A stretch of DNA of 56,725 nt from CAILUF01 sp964505265 (GTDB lineage: Bacteria; Pseudomonadota; Alphaproteobacteria; Rickettsiales; UBA1997): assembly GCA_964505265.1 (NCBI GenBank), contig CAZDGN010000009.1, forward strand, positions 1-56,725, in the 5' to 3' direction. The position numbers and the translations under genes were made by a program. Of this stretch, positions 7,646 through 17,140 are shown piece by piece. Every line of letters starts with the position of its first letter. The first letter of the stretch is position 1. The notes beneath the pieces were generated by a model. That model was not told where the DNA came from. It searched no databases and saw only the letters and a program-made list of their open reading frames with translations.

Positions 7646-9640
7646 TTAATTTACAAACTCAATTATAACTTGTCCAATTCCGACCGCTTCACCCTCGTTA
7701 AATTTAATTTTACCTATGGTTATGTCGTGATCAGTGCGAATAATGTTTTCCATTTTCATGGCTTCAATTATTACCAGCTCTTGACCTGCCTTAACTTCTT
7801 CACCCTCTTTAACTTTAAAGCGAATAATCTTTCCAGTAATTGGAGAAGATAGATTTTTTGGTTTAGGATTTTTTTGAATTTTGGGCATAAATTTAGTAAG
7901 CTCAGCAATTCTTGGAGAATAAACATTTACAAAGGCATCTAAACCAGAATATTGTAATAAATAGTTTCCAGTGTTATTATTGTCACGAATTTTAACACCA
8001 ATATTTCTCTGATTAACAACACCCCTAAATAATTTTTCACCATTATTCCAGCTATGATTTAACTCAATTTCTTTGTTGTCACATTCGATTTTTAAGAACG
8101 ATTCCTTGCGCTCCAGAATATTAACTAAATAAGATTTTTCGTCAATAACCACTACCCATTTATCAGAAATTTGTTTTTGACGATTACGCACCTGACCAGT
8201 CATTAAGGCATTTCTTTCGTAGTTTTTTAAGAATATTTGCATCGCAGTAGCAAGTAAAACTTCTTCAGCTTCAGAGTCAAGATGGCTTCCTAAAAAACCC
8301 TTAGGAAACTCTTCTTTGATAAATCCTGTAGATAAATTTCCAGAGATGAAGCGTTCATTTTTCATAATGGTTTCAAGGAAGCTAATATTATGGGAAACTC
8401 CGCCAATAGCATAGCTACCAAGAGCATTTCGCATATGTTCAATGGCTTCAATACGGGTATTGCCATAAGAGCATAATTTGGCGATCATTGCATCGTAAAA
8501 CATACTAACTTCGCCACCTTCATAAACTCCAGTGTCAATACGAATATTGTTGTTAAGATCGGGTTCAATATATAAATTTATGCGACCAGATGATGGTAAA
8601 AATCCGCGAGATGGGTCTTCGGCATAAACTCTAGATTCCATAGCCCAGCCATTCAATTTAATATCTTCTTGTTTAAATGGGAGTTTTTCGCCAAGAGCAA
8701 TCTTTATCATCAAAGAAACTATATCAAGACCCGTAATTAGTTCGGTTACTGGATGCTCAACCTGAAGCCTAGTGTTCATTTCAAGGAAATAAAAATTTTT
8801 GTTTTTATCCATTATATACTCAATCGTTCCCGCAGAAAAATATTTAACTTTTTGGGCAAGTGCTTTAGATTGCTCATACATTTTTTGACGAGTTTTTTCA
8901 TCGATAAAAGGGCTTGGAGCTTCTTCGATTACTTTTTGATTATTACGTTGAATTGAACATTCTCTTTCGCCAAGACATACTATATTACCATATTTATCGG
9001 CTAAAACTTGAATTTCAATATGGCGTGGATTTTCAATAAATTTTTCAATAAAAACTCTGTCATCAGAAAAACTGTTTCTAGCTTCATTTGAAGCTGACAA
9101 AAAGGCTTCCGCCATTTCTTCCGCTTTCCAGACAATTCTCATACCTTTGCCACCGCCACCAGCTGAAGCTTTGACCATAACTGGAAAGCCGATTTTTTTG
9201 GCAATCTCTTCTGCTTCTGCAGAGTCCTTGATTATCCCCATATGTCCAGGAACGGTGCTAACATTGGCTTCCAAGGCTATTTTTTTGGATTCAATTTTAT
9301 CACCCATCATTTCAATTGAATAAACTGAAGGACCTACAAAAATAACCCCAGCCTTTTCGAGTTCATTGGCAAAATTACGATTTTCGGATAAAAAACCATA
9401 TCCTGGATGCACCATAGTTGCTCCAGTTTTTTTAACTGCCGAAAGAATTTTGGCCACATTCAAATAGCTTTGTGAAGAAGGCGAAGCACCGATATTGACG
9501 GCTTCATCTGCCAATTGTACAAAAAGTGAGTTGGCATCGGCATCAGAATATACGGCAACAGTTTTAATGCCCATTTTTTTGCAAGTTTTGATAATTCTGC
9601 AAGCAATTTCGCCTCTATTGGCAATTAATAGTTTATGCAT
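7646..9640 (-). CDS. pccA: Biotin-dependent acyl-CoA carboxylase alpha subunit (propionyl-CoA type)
   Basis: 664 residues. An N-terminal biotin carboxylase (about 1-445) opens with KLLIANRGEIACRII and has the ATP-grasp Gly loop KASAGGGGKGMRIVW. A middle region of about 130 residues fits the BT domain, and a C-terminal biotinyl domain carries EAMKMEN with the biotin-accepting Lys at about 629. The length fits alphaproteobacterial PccA (propionyl-CoA to methylmalonyl-CoA). A 3-methylcrotonyl- or acetyl-CoA enzyme has similar architecture and cannot be excluded. The beta subunit gene is not adjacent. It is divergent from ubiA. Confidence 0.88.
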   Translation of the reverse strand: MHKLLIANRGEIACRIIKTCKKMGIKTVAVYSDADANSLFVQLADEAVNIGASPSSQSYLNVAKILSAVKKTGATMVHPGYGFLSENRNFANELEKAGVIFVGPSVYSIEMMGDKIESKKIALEANVSTVPGHMGIIKDSAEAEEIAKKIGFPVMVKASAGGGGKGMRIVWKAEEMAEAFLSASNEARNSFSDDRVFIEKFIENPRHIEIQVLADKYGNIVCLGERECSIQRNNQKVIEEAPSPFIDEKTRQKMYEQSKALAQKVKYFSAGTIEYIMDKNKNFYFLEMNTRLQVEHPVTELITGLDIVSLMIKIALGEKLPFKQEDIKLNGWAMESRVYAEDPSRGFLPSSGRINLYIEPDLNNNIRIDTGVYEGGEVSMFYDAMIAKLCSYGNTRIEAIEHMRNALGSYAIGGVSHNISFLETIMKNERFISGNLSTGFIKEEFPKGFLGSHLDSEAEEVLLATAMQIFLKNYERNALMTGQVRNRQKQISDKWVVVIDEKSYLVNILERKESFLKIECDNKEIELNHSWNNGEKLFRGVVNQRNIGVKIRDNNNTGNYLLQYSGLDAFVNVYSPRIAELTKFMPKIQKNPKPKNLSSPITGKIIRFKVKEGEEVKAGQELVIIEAMKMENIIRTDHDITIGKIKFNEGEAVGIGQVIIEFVN

Positions 9641-9777
9641 TTGATTTAATTAAATTTTGTTTTAAAATTCTAATTACAAAGACCTGTATTAAAATTAATT
9701 TATTTTTATTAAATTCAGAGTCTTTAGTTTTAAAATTAATAATTTAACTAAACCAACATAAAAAAACAAGAAATTAA

Positions 9778-10644
9778 ATGACAAAAAAAATCCGTGATTT
9801 TCTTCAATTAATTCGTTTGAATCAAGCTATCGCAATTTGGCTTCTTTTACTGCCCTGTTTTATGGCACTTATTTTAATTTTTAAGGCTGATAAAAATGTC
9901 GATATTTTAAATTATGTTAAAACCGCATTTTTATTTACAATTGGCGGTTTTTTTGCTAGAAGTGCAGGCTGTGTAATTAATGATCTAATTGATTGCAAAA
10001 TAGATAAAAAAGTGTCAAGAACTATGAATAGACCTATTGCTAGCGGACAAATATCTATCAATAATGCTTTGATTTATCTAGGAATTTTGTTAATATTTTG
10101 TCTAGTTATTTTGCTTCAATTTAATTCGCAAACTATTTATAGCGGAATATTTGTGGTAATTATGATTTTTTGTTATCCATTGATGAAAAGATTCACTTAT
10201 TTTCCACAAATTTTTCTTGGAATTACCTTTAATTTTGGTGTAATTATGTCGTCTCTAGCCTTAACTGAAAGTGTTGATGCCAAAATTATAATTTTATATT
10301 TAGCTACCATTACTTGGACTTTTTTTTACGATACTCTTTATGCTTTTCAGGATATAGCTGATGATTTGAAAATCGGGGTAAAATCTTCGGCAATTAAACT
10401 TGCTAAAACAAATCCAAAAAAAATCTTATCAAAAATTTCTTTTATTATTAATTTATTATTTATAATGCTTGGAGTAGTGCAAGAATTTAATTTGAATTAT
10501 TATTTGTCGATTACCTTATGTCAAATAATTATGCTTTTTAAAATAAATAAATGCAATTTAAAATCTCCCGAAATTTGTTTGAATTTTTTTAAATTTAACT
10601 GGGTTTTTGGCTTAATTTATTTATTTGCAATCATAATTGGATAA
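9778..10644 (+). CDS. ubiA: 4-hydroxybenzoate polyprenyltransferase
   Basis: 288 residues, hydrophobic throughout with about 7-9 membrane segments. Both Asp-rich prenyl-diphosphate motifs of the UbiA family are visible: NDLIDCKID (68-76) and the second near DTLYAFQDIADD (about 182-193). The early N-terminal RLNQAIAIWLLLLPC is also typical of UbiA. It attaches the polyprenyl tail to 4-hydroxybenzoate in ubiquinone synthesis. It overlaps nadD by one base (TAATG). UbiE at 39320 belongs to the same pathway but is far away. Confidence 0.92.
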   Translation: MTKKIRDFLQLIRLNQAIAIWLLLLPCFMALILIFKADKNVDILNYVKTAFLFTIGGFFARSAGCVINDLIDCKIDKKVSRTMNRPIASGQISINNALIYLGILLIFCLVILLQFNSQTIYSGIFVVIMIFCYPLMKRFTYFPQIFLGITFNFGVIMSSLALTESVDAKIIILYLATITWTFFYDTLYAFQDIADDLKIGVKSSAIKLAKTNPKKILSKISFIINLLFIMLGVVQEFNLNYYLSITLCQIIMLFKINKCNLKSPEICLNFFKFNWVFGLIYLFAIIIG

Positions 10645-11153
10645 TGAAAATCGGACTTTTTGGTGGTAGTTTTAATCCACCGCATTTTGGGCATTTACAA
10701 ATTGCTAAAATCGCTATAAAAAAACTAAGATTAAATCAATTATGGTGGCTTACAACCTTTTGCAATCCTTTAAAAAATAATTCCATTAATTACAAAAAAA
10801 CTTTAGTTGAATCAAAAAATTTAACAAAAAATTATTCACAAATTAAGTTAAAGAATATTAATTATCGTTATAGTTATAATTTAGTAAAAAAATTAAAAAA
10901 TGCTTATCCAAATTACCAATTTATTTGGATTATGGGAGCTGATAATCTGGAAAATTTTCATCGATGGTATAGATTTAAGGAATTGGCTAAAATGCTTGAA
11001 TTTGCTGTATTTACTAGGGATAACCATTTTTTAAAATCGCCAAATTATAAAATATGTAAAATAATGAAAAATAATTCAAAAATTAAATTTAATTTTTATC
11101 ATATTAAAAAAATTAATATTTCTTCAACTGAAATTCGTAGAAAGAATGTATAA
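10644..11153 (+). CDS. nadD: Nicotinate-nucleotide adenylyltransferase, short C-terminus
   Basis: 169 residues. The nucleotidyltransferase signature GLFGGSFNPPHFGHL is at residues 4-18 and the second motif ISSTEIR sits near the end. It makes deamido-NAD from nicotinate mononucleotide. Most NadD proteins run 20-40 residues past ISSTEIR; this one stops four residues later (RKNV) because the frame runs into the tatD start with an 8-base overlap. The catalytic motifs are intact, so it may still work, but the C-terminal helix is missing. Confidence 0.85.
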   Translation: MKIGLFGGSFNPPHFGHLQIAKIAIKKLRLNQLWWLTTFCNPLKNNSINYKKTLVESKNLTKNYSQIKLKNINYRYSYNLVKKLKNAYPNYQFIWIMGADNLENFHRWYRFKELAKMLEFAVFTRDNHFLKSPNYKICKIMKNNSKIKFNFYHIKKINISSTEIRRKNV

Positions 11154-11943
11154 TTATATTGTTGATACCCATTGCCACCTTGATTTAATTGAGCAAAAGA
11201 ATATTCCATTTGTAAAAATTTTTGAGGATTGTCAAAAAAATAATGTCAAAATTTTACAAACAATTTGCACAAAATTTAGTAATTTTGAAAAAATCTTAGC
11301 CTATAGTTCTTTACATCAAAATATTTATTGCTCGACCGGCTTACATCCTTGCTATGTAAGTATTGATGAATTTAAGAAGGCCGAAGAAATTATTAAAATT
11401 TGTCAAAGTAATGATAAGATTATTGGTATTGGCGAAACGGGTCTTGATTATTTTCATGATCAAAGCAATATTGATTTGCAAAAAAAATCTTTTGAGGAGC
11501 ATATTATTGCTAGTTGTCAGACTAAATTGCCAACCATAATTCACTCTAGAAATTGTGATAATGATATGATTGAAATGCTTAGTTATTTTAAGAAACAGGC
11601 AGATTTTCCAGCAATTTTACATTGTTTTTCTAGCACAAAGGAATTGGCTTATAAAGCTCTTGATCTAGGTTTGTTAATATCGATTGCGGGAATTGTAACT
11701 TTCAAAAATGCCAAGGAATTGCAAGAGATTGTAAAAAATATTCCATTAGAATTTTTATTAGTAGAAACCGACTCGCCATATTTGGCCCCAGAACCAAATC
11801 GTGGAGCAATTAATCACCCTGCTTTAATTGTCGATAGCGTAAATTTTATGGCTAAATTAAAAAATATTTCCAGCGAAAACTTAATTGCCAAAACCACCGA
11901 AAACTTCCACCGCTTTTTTACTAGAGCCAAAATTGCTAGCTAA
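11146..11943 (+). CDS. tatD: TatD-family metal-dependent hydrolase (DNase)
   Basis: 265 residues. Amidohydrolase-fold motifs: DTHCHLD at 7-13, STGLHP near 64, GETGLDYFHD near 97, LHCFSS near 155 and ETDSPYLAPEPNRG near 205. TatD proteins are 3'-5' DNases and hydrolases acting in DNA repair and peroxide stress. The start overlaps nadD by 8 bases. The length is typical. No neighbour gives a more specific role. Confidence 0.92.
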   Translation: MYNYIVDTHCHLDLIEQKNIPFVKIFEDCQKNNVKILQTICTKFSNFEKILAYSSLHQNIYCSTGLHPCYVSIDEFKKAEEIIKICQSNDKIIGIGETGLDYFHDQSNIDLQKKSFEEHIIASCQTKLPTIIHSRNCDNDMIEMLSYFKKQADFPAILHCFSSTKELAYKALDLGLLISIAGIVTFKNAKELQEIVKNIPLEFLLVETDSPYLAPEPNRGAINHPALIVDSVNFMAKLKNISSENLIAKTTENFHRFFTRAKIAS

Positions 11944-12117
11944 ATATTTAAGGATTTAGATTTAAGAGTTTTTGAATTTATATTATTTTTTCAAATTACA
12001 GATTTATTTTATGGTAAGAAACATTATACAAAGAGCAAAAATTATGTTTTAAAATTTTTTTAAAGATTATGGTGAAGATGGTTTTTATAAAAAAACCTGA
12101 TTAAATTGTGATGACTT

Positions 12118-12155
12118 TCTCAACATCATTTCCATAAGAAGAAACGATGTTGAGA
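12118..12155 (-). terminator. Hairpin between convergent tatD and metE
   Basis: TCTCAACATC and GATGTTGAGA (10 bp) flank an 18-nt loop just after the metE stop. There is no clear U run on either strand, so it is a terminator-like or RNA-stabilising hairpin rather than a textbook intrinsic terminator. A weaker A/T-rich hairpin (GGTTTTT/AAAAACC) lies at 12080-12097. Confidence 0.5.
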
Positions 12156-12166
12156 GATTATATTGA

Positions 12167-14473
12167 TTAATTGGCAAATATTTTTTCGCGGATTTTTTTG
12201 GTGGTGTCAACCATAGCTTTTAGTGCTAGCTTAGTTTCTGGCCAATCGCGAGTTTTTAATCCGCAATCAGGGTTCACCCAAATTTGCTCAGGTGATAAAA
12301 CCTTTAAAGCCTTATCCAATAAATGTTCAATTTCGTCATTCGCTGGAACTCTAGGCGAGTGGATGTCGTAAACACCTGGTCCAATTTCATTTGGATATTT
12401 GAAATTAACGAAGGCATTAAGCAATTCCATCTTCGATCTAGAAGTTTCAATAGAAATAACATCGGCATCCATATCGGCAATTGCGGTGATGATATCATTA
12501 AATTCAGAATAACACATGTGAGTGTGAATTTGAGTATGATCTTTTGCAATTGAAGCGGTAATTCTAAAGGCTTCAACTGCCCATTTCAAATATTCAGCCC
12601 AATTATTTCTGCGGATTGGCAAGCCTTCACGGAGAGCAGCCTCGTCAATTTGAATAATTTTGATACCCGCCTTTTCTAAATCTTCTACCTCATCACGAAT
12701 TGCAAATGCAATTTGAATTGCAGTGTCTTTACGAGGTTGATCATCACGGACAAAAGACCATTGCAAAATAGTGATTGGACCAGTAAGCATTCCTTTCATA
12801 ATTTTTGAAGTGAGGCTTTGAGCATATTTTGCCCACTCAACAGTCATAGCTTTTGGACGAGAAACATCGCCAAAAATAACAGGAGGTTTTACGCATCTAG
12901 AGCCGTAGCTTTGTACCCAACCATTTTTGGTAAAACAAAAACCGCTAAGTTGTTCGCCAAAATACTCGACCATATCATTTCTTTCAAATTCGCCGTGAAC
13001 CAAAACATCAATTCCAATTTCTTCTTGGATTTTGACAGTTTTGGCAGTTTCAGCTTTAATGAAATCCTCATATTGATTTAAAGTGATTTGACCAGCTTTG
13101 AAATCTGCTCTGGCTTTGCGAACCTCTTTGGTTTGCGGAAATGAGCCAATAGTTGTGGTTGGAAGAAGCGGTAAATTTAAGGCTTTTTGTGCTTTTCTTC
13201 TTTCAGAAAATCCACTGTCGCGATTCAATAAAGAATCATCGATTTTTTTAGCTCGATTTTTTACTTCCAGATTATGAATTTTGCTGGAAACTTTGCGGTT
13301 GGCAATGGCTTTTTTATTTTCTTCAAAAAGATTTTTTACAATAGATTCATTGCCGTCAACAATTTTGGCAATTGCCACGATTTCTTGAATTTTTTGAGTG
13401 GCAAAAGCTAGCCAAGATTTAATTTCGCTATCAAGATTGGTTTCGTTGGCTAAATCAACTGGAACATGAAGTAATTGACAAGAAGGAGCGATAATTACCC
13501 GATTTGATCCTAATTTAGCGACGGCTTTTTTTGCAATTTCAACGGAATTTTCAAGATTATTTATCCAAATATTTCTGCCATCAACCAACCCTAAAGATAA
13601 AGATTGGTTATCTTTAATTACCTCAAGAGCCTTTGATAATTGTGAAGGGGCCCGAACTAAATCAATGTGAACTGAATCGCAATTTAGTTCAAAAGCTAAT
13701 TCTAAATTGTCAGCCAATGACTCAAAATAAGTAGCTAAATGTAATTTGATATTGCCAGCAAATTTTTTGATTTGTGGATATGAATGTAAATAGGTTTGAA
13801 TAGCTTTTTTGGATAAATCTGTGACCAAAAATGGCTCATCAATTTGTAAATCTTTTACTCCAATTTCGTTAAGTTTTGTAAAAAGTTCTTGATAGGCTGG
13901 CAATAAATTATCAATCAAATTAAGAGGATCGCTGCCATCAAGTGATTTACCAAGAAGTAAAAAGGAAACAGGTCCAATAATAACTGGACGAGTTTCCACC
14001 CCAATTTTTTTTGCTTCAATATAATCTTCAAATATTTTTTGTGAAGAAATTTTGAATTTTTGGTTTGCTGAAAATTCGGCAACTAAATAATGGTAGTTGG
14101 TATCAAACCATTTAGTCATTTCCATTGCCGTTAAATCAACCCCGTTTTTTTGAATGCCTCGAGCCATTGCAAATAAAGTTTCAAGGTTAACTTGATTGCC
14201 AAGTCTAAATCCAAGATTTTCAATAAATCTTTGTGGAATAGCTCCAAATAAAGCTATGTTGTCAAGAATGTGATCGTAAAAAGAGAAATCGTTAGATGGA
14301 ACGAAGTCAATGCCGGTATTTTTTTGCAAATGCCAATTATTGGTTTTAATTTGCTTGGCAACATCAAACAAATCAGCTTCGGATGATTGATTTTTCCAAA
14401 AACTTTCAACAGCTTTTTTAAGTTCGCGATTTGCTCCAATTCTGGGGAAGCCTAGAGATGCGGTTTTAACCAT
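12167..14473 (-). CDS. metE: Cobalamin-independent methionine synthase
   Basis: 768 residues from the ATG at 14471-14473 (MVKTASLGFPRIG); a TTG ten codons upstream gives a less likely longer form. Two homologous barrels are present. The C-terminal half has HGEFERNDMVEYFGEQLSGF and the zinc-site elements HTHMCYSEF and NPDCGLKTR, which hold the expected His and Cys ligands. It transfers a methyl group from methyl-tetrahydrofolate to homocysteine. Together with ahcY at 28419 it supports a working methyl cycle. Full-length MetE is unusual for a classical Rickettsia. Confidence 0.95.
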   Translation of the reverse strand: MVKTASLGFPRIGANRELKKAVESFWKNQSSEADLFDVAKQIKTNNWHLQKNTGIDFVPSNDFSFYDHILDNIALFGAIPQRFIENLGFRLGNQVNLETLFAMARGIQKNGVDLTAMEMTKWFDTNYHYLVAEFSANQKFKISSQKIFEDYIEAKKIGVETRPVIIGPVSFLLLGKSLDGSDPLNLIDNLLPAYQELFTKLNEIGVKDLQIDEPFLVTDLSKKAIQTYLHSYPQIKKFAGNIKLHLATYFESLADNLELAFELNCDSVHIDLVRAPSQLSKALEVIKDNQSLSLGLVDGRNIWINNLENSVEIAKKAVAKLGSNRVIIAPSCQLLHVPVDLANETNLDSEIKSWLAFATQKIQEIVAIAKIVDGNESIVKNLFEENKKAIANRKVSSKIHNLEVKNRAKKIDDSLLNRDSGFSERRKAQKALNLPLLPTTTIGSFPQTKEVRKARADFKAGQITLNQYEDFIKAETAKTVKIQEEIGIDVLVHGEFERNDMVEYFGEQLSGFCFTKNGWVQSYGSRCVKPPVIFGDVSRPKAMTVEWAKYAQSLTSKIMKGMLTGPITILQWSFVRDDQPRKDTAIQIAFAIRDEVEDLEKAGIKIIQIDEAALREGLPIRRNNWAEYLKWAVEAFRITASIAKDHTQIHTHMCYSEFNDIITAIADMDADVISIETSRSKMELLNAFVNFKYPNEIGPGVYDIHSPRVPANDEIEHLLDKALKVLSPEQIWVNPDCGLKTRDWPETKLALKAMVDTTKKIREKIFAN

Positions 14474-14494
14474 ATTTTTATAGATTTTAAAATT

Positions 14495-14510
14495 ATGCAA
14501 GGCTTTGCAT
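14495..14510. promoter_or_regulatory. Palindrome in the metE leader
   Basis: ATGCAA and TTGCAT flank GGCT, about 22-37 bases upstream of the metE ATG. A candidate -10 box (TATAAT on the minus strand, 14527-14532) lies just upstream, with a poor -35 (TTGCAA, 14552-14557) at 19-base spacing. The position suits an operator near the transcription start. No riboswitch-like structure is visible. Confidence 0.3.
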
Positions 14511-14631
14511 GAAAGATTTGTAATAAATTATAAAAAAATATTTACTAAATTTTGCAATAAATTATAATTTCATTACACAACAAAATATTTTACGAATTTT
14601 TTATTTTAATTGCAAATTTTTTTTATATCTT

Positions 14632-15633
14632 ATGCATAACACCGATATAGTCATTATTGGAGCTGGTCCAGCTGGTCTTTTTAGTATTTTTGAAGCGGGA
14701 ATGCTAAAAATGAAATGCCATATAATTGATACTCTAGAAAATATAGGTGGACAATGTAGTGCTCTTTATCCCGAGAAGCCAATTTACGATATTCCTGCCC
14801 ATCCAAAAATCTTAGCTAGCGAATTAATTGAATTATTGGAAGCTCAAGCCAATTCATTTCATCCAGTTTATCACCTTAATCAGCAGGTTGAAAAGATTAT
14901 TCAAAATCCTGATAAAACTTTTTTAGTTGAAACCTCGAAAGCTACAAAAATTTTATGCAAAGCCATTATAATTGCCGCTGGTTGCGGAGCCTTTGGTCCA
15001 AATCGCCCACCACTAGAAAATATTGAAAAATATGAAGGAAAATCAATTTTCTATTCGGTGCGAAATAAAAAAGAATTTACTAATAAAAATGTTGTTATTG
15101 CTGGCGGTGGCGATTCAGCGGTTGATTGGGCAATTTCGCTTTCAGAAATCGCCAAGAAAATTTATTTGGTTCATCGTCGTGACAAGTTTCGATGTGCACC
15201 AGATAGTTCTCAAAAAATTAAAGAATTAGTTGATATTGATAAAATTGAAATGGTGGTGCCATATCAGCTTGAAGGGTTGGTTGGAACAAATAATATTCTT
15301 CAAAAGGTTTTGGTAAAAGATTTTGATAATAATATCAAGGAACTTGATGCCGACTATCTCTTGCCTTTTTTTGGACTTGCTATGGAACTTGGACCAATTC
15401 TTGATTGGGGTTTAAATTTACATAAAAATCAAATCGAAGTAAATCATTCTAATATGCGCACTAACATTTCCGGGATTTATGCGGTTGGCGATATTGCCAC
15501 TTATCCAAATAAACTAAAGTTAATTTTAACTGGCTTTGCAGAGTGTGCAAGTGCCTGCCACGATATTTTTAAATTAATTTTTCCAGAGCAGGTTTATCAT
15601 TTTGAATATTCAACATCAAAAGGGGTAAGTTAA
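14632..15633 (+). CDS. Ferredoxin/flavodoxin-NADP+ reductase, thioredoxin-reductase-like type
   Basis: 333 residues. The FAD motif IVIIGAGPAGLFS is at 6-18, and GGQCSALYPEKPIYDIPA at 43-60 is highly characteristic of YumC-type FNRs, which have no redox CxxC pair. The NADP motif VVIAGGGDSAVDWA is at about 157-170 and the second FAD motif is GIYAVGDIAT. It passes electrons between NADPH and ferredoxin for Fe-S, haem or radical SAM chemistry. The stop overlaps the lolC/E start by one base (TAATG). Confidence 0.92.
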   Translation: MHNTDIVIIGAGPAGLFSIFEAGMLKMKCHIIDTLENIGGQCSALYPEKPIYDIPAHPKILASELIELLEAQANSFHPVYHLNQQVEKIIQNPDKTFLVETSKATKILCKAIIIAAGCGAFGPNRPPLENIEKYEGKSIFYSVRNKKEFTNKNVVIAGGGDSAVDWAISLSEIAKKIYLVHRRDKFRCAPDSSQKIKELVDIDKIEMVVPYQLEGLVGTNNILQKVLVKDFDNNIKELDADYLLPFFGLAMELGPILDWGLNLHKNQIEVNHSNMRTNISGIYAVGDIATYPNKLKLILTGFAECASACHDIFKLIFPEQVYHFEYSTSKGVS

Positions 15634-16883
15634 TGTTTTCGAAATTAGAATTTTTGATTGCTTTTCGTTATTTGAAATCTAAACGTAAAGAAGGATTCAT
15701 TTCCGTTATCGCCATTTTTTCTTTTATTGGCATTATGATTGGTGTTGCAACATTAATTGTGGTGATGTCGGTAATGAATGGATTTCGACATGAATTGGTC
15801 TCAAGGATGCTAGGTATAAATTCTCATCTTACTCTTTATTCAAAGGTGGGTGGCATTGAAAATTATGAAGATATTATTTTAAAATTAAAGAAAATTGATG
15901 ACATAAAATACATCAATCCAATCATTGAAAGTCAAGCAATGATTTCAACTGGTGCTAAAAATAATGGTGGTTTAGTTCGTGGAATTTACGAAAATGATTT
16001 GAAATATAAAAAATTAATTTCAGAAAATATAATTGATGGTAATTTACAAAAAATTAACCAAAAAGATTATGTTGCCATTGGTTCTTCATTGGCTCAATCA
16101 TTAAATCTTCGAAGTGAAGATAAGTTTAAAATTATTTCTGCAGAAACCAATAATACTATAATTGGGGCAATACCTAGAATCAAAACCTACAAGGTTGGTG
16201 CAGTGTTTTCAAGTGGGCTTTACGAATATGATTCCACTACAGTTTTTATGAATTTTGAAATGGCACAAATTCATTTTCGTCAAAGAAATTCAGCAACTGC
16301 AATCGAGATTTTTTTAAAAGACATAAATAATATTGACAATATCAAAAAAATTATTTTTCAAGATGTTTTGGCTGATGAAAATATTTATTTATCGGATTGG
16401 CAATCTTCAAATTCAGGCTTTATCGAGGCATTAAAGGTTGAAAGAACTGTAATGTTTTTTATTCTGACATTAATAATTTTGGTTGCAGTCTTTAATATTA
16501 TTTCAAGTATGATTATGCTGGTTAATGACAAAAATAAAAACATCGCTTTGCTTCGAACCATCGGCATGACCAAATATGGAATTTTAAGAATTTTCTTAAT
16601 TTGTGGATCGTCAATTGGTATCTTTGGAACTTTTTTAGGATTAATTATTGGAATATCTTTTGCCAACAACATCAATAATATTAAAATATGGTTAGAATCG
16701 TTTACTGACACCGATCTGTTCAATCCCGCAATTTATTTTTTATCAACACTACCTTCCAAAATTTTTATTTCTGATGTAATTTTAATTTCAGCAATGACTT
16801 TAATTTTATCATTTTTGGCAACCCTTTACCCTGCATATAAAGCTAGTAAATCAAATCCAAGCGATATTTTGCGATACGAATAA
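15633..16883 (+). CDS. LolC/LolE-family lipoprotein-releasing permease
   Basis: 416 residues. An N-terminal membrane helix (about 22-45) follows FRYLKSKRKEGFISVIAIF, a LolC/E hallmark, then a large periplasmic domain, then three C-terminal membrane segments with the FtsX-like stretch IALLRTIGMTKYGILRIFL. With ATPase LolD it extracts lipoproteins from the inner membrane for delivery to LolA. Alphaproteobacteria usually have one LolC/E-type protein that forms a homodimer, so I give no C or E symbol. LolD does not follow; the next gene is the convergent tRNA. Confidence 0.9.
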   Translation: MFSKLEFLIAFRYLKSKRKEGFISVIAIFSFIGIMIGVATLIVVMSVMNGFRHELVSRMLGINSHLTLYSKVGGIENYEDIILKLKKIDDIKYINPIIESQAMISTGAKNNGGLVRGIYENDLKYKKLISENIIDGNLQKINQKDYVAIGSSLAQSLNLRSEDKFKIISAETNNTIIGAIPRIKTYKVGAVFSSGLYEYDSTTVFMNFEMAQIHFRQRNSATAIEIFLKDINNIDNIKKIIFQDVLADENIYLSDWQSSNSGFIEALKVERTVMFFILTLIILVAVFNIISSMIMLVNDKNKNIALLRTIGMTKYGILRIFLICGSSIGIFGTFLGLIIGISFANNINNIKIWLESFTDTDLFNPAIYFLSTLPSKIFISDVILISAMTLILSFLATLYPAYKASKSNPSDILRYE

Positions 16884-16952
16884 TTTTAAAGATTTATAAA
16901 TATTCGTAGTTTTATCTTAATTTGTTATTTGTAATTGAAATAGTGCTGCAAC

Positions 16953-17027
16953 TGGTGCTATCAAGTGGAATCGAACCACCGACCTCTTCATTACCAATGA
17001 AGTGCTCTACCCCTGAGCTATGATAGC
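16953..17027 (-). tRNA. tRNA-Thr(GGU)
   Basis: Read on the minus strand, GCTATCA pairs with TGATAGC as a 7-bp acceptor stem. The D arm (AGCTCAGGGGTAGAGC), the anticodon arm CTTCA-TTGGTAA-TGAAG with anticodon GGT, and the T arm with GGTTCGATTCC are all regular. The discriminator A and CCA are encoded. Total 75 nt. Confidence 0.97.
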
Positions 17028-17140
17028 TAATAAAATTTCGAATATAAGAATTATTTTAAATACATAATTTTAAAAAACTAGTTTAATTTATTATCTTAAA
17101 TGGTGGATTTTTTAAGTATTTAGCATTGCAACATTCATAT

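Noticed and set aside
14474..14631. SAM riboswitch upstream of metE
   Set aside because: No pseudoknot-like or multi-helix structure is visible; only a short palindrome.
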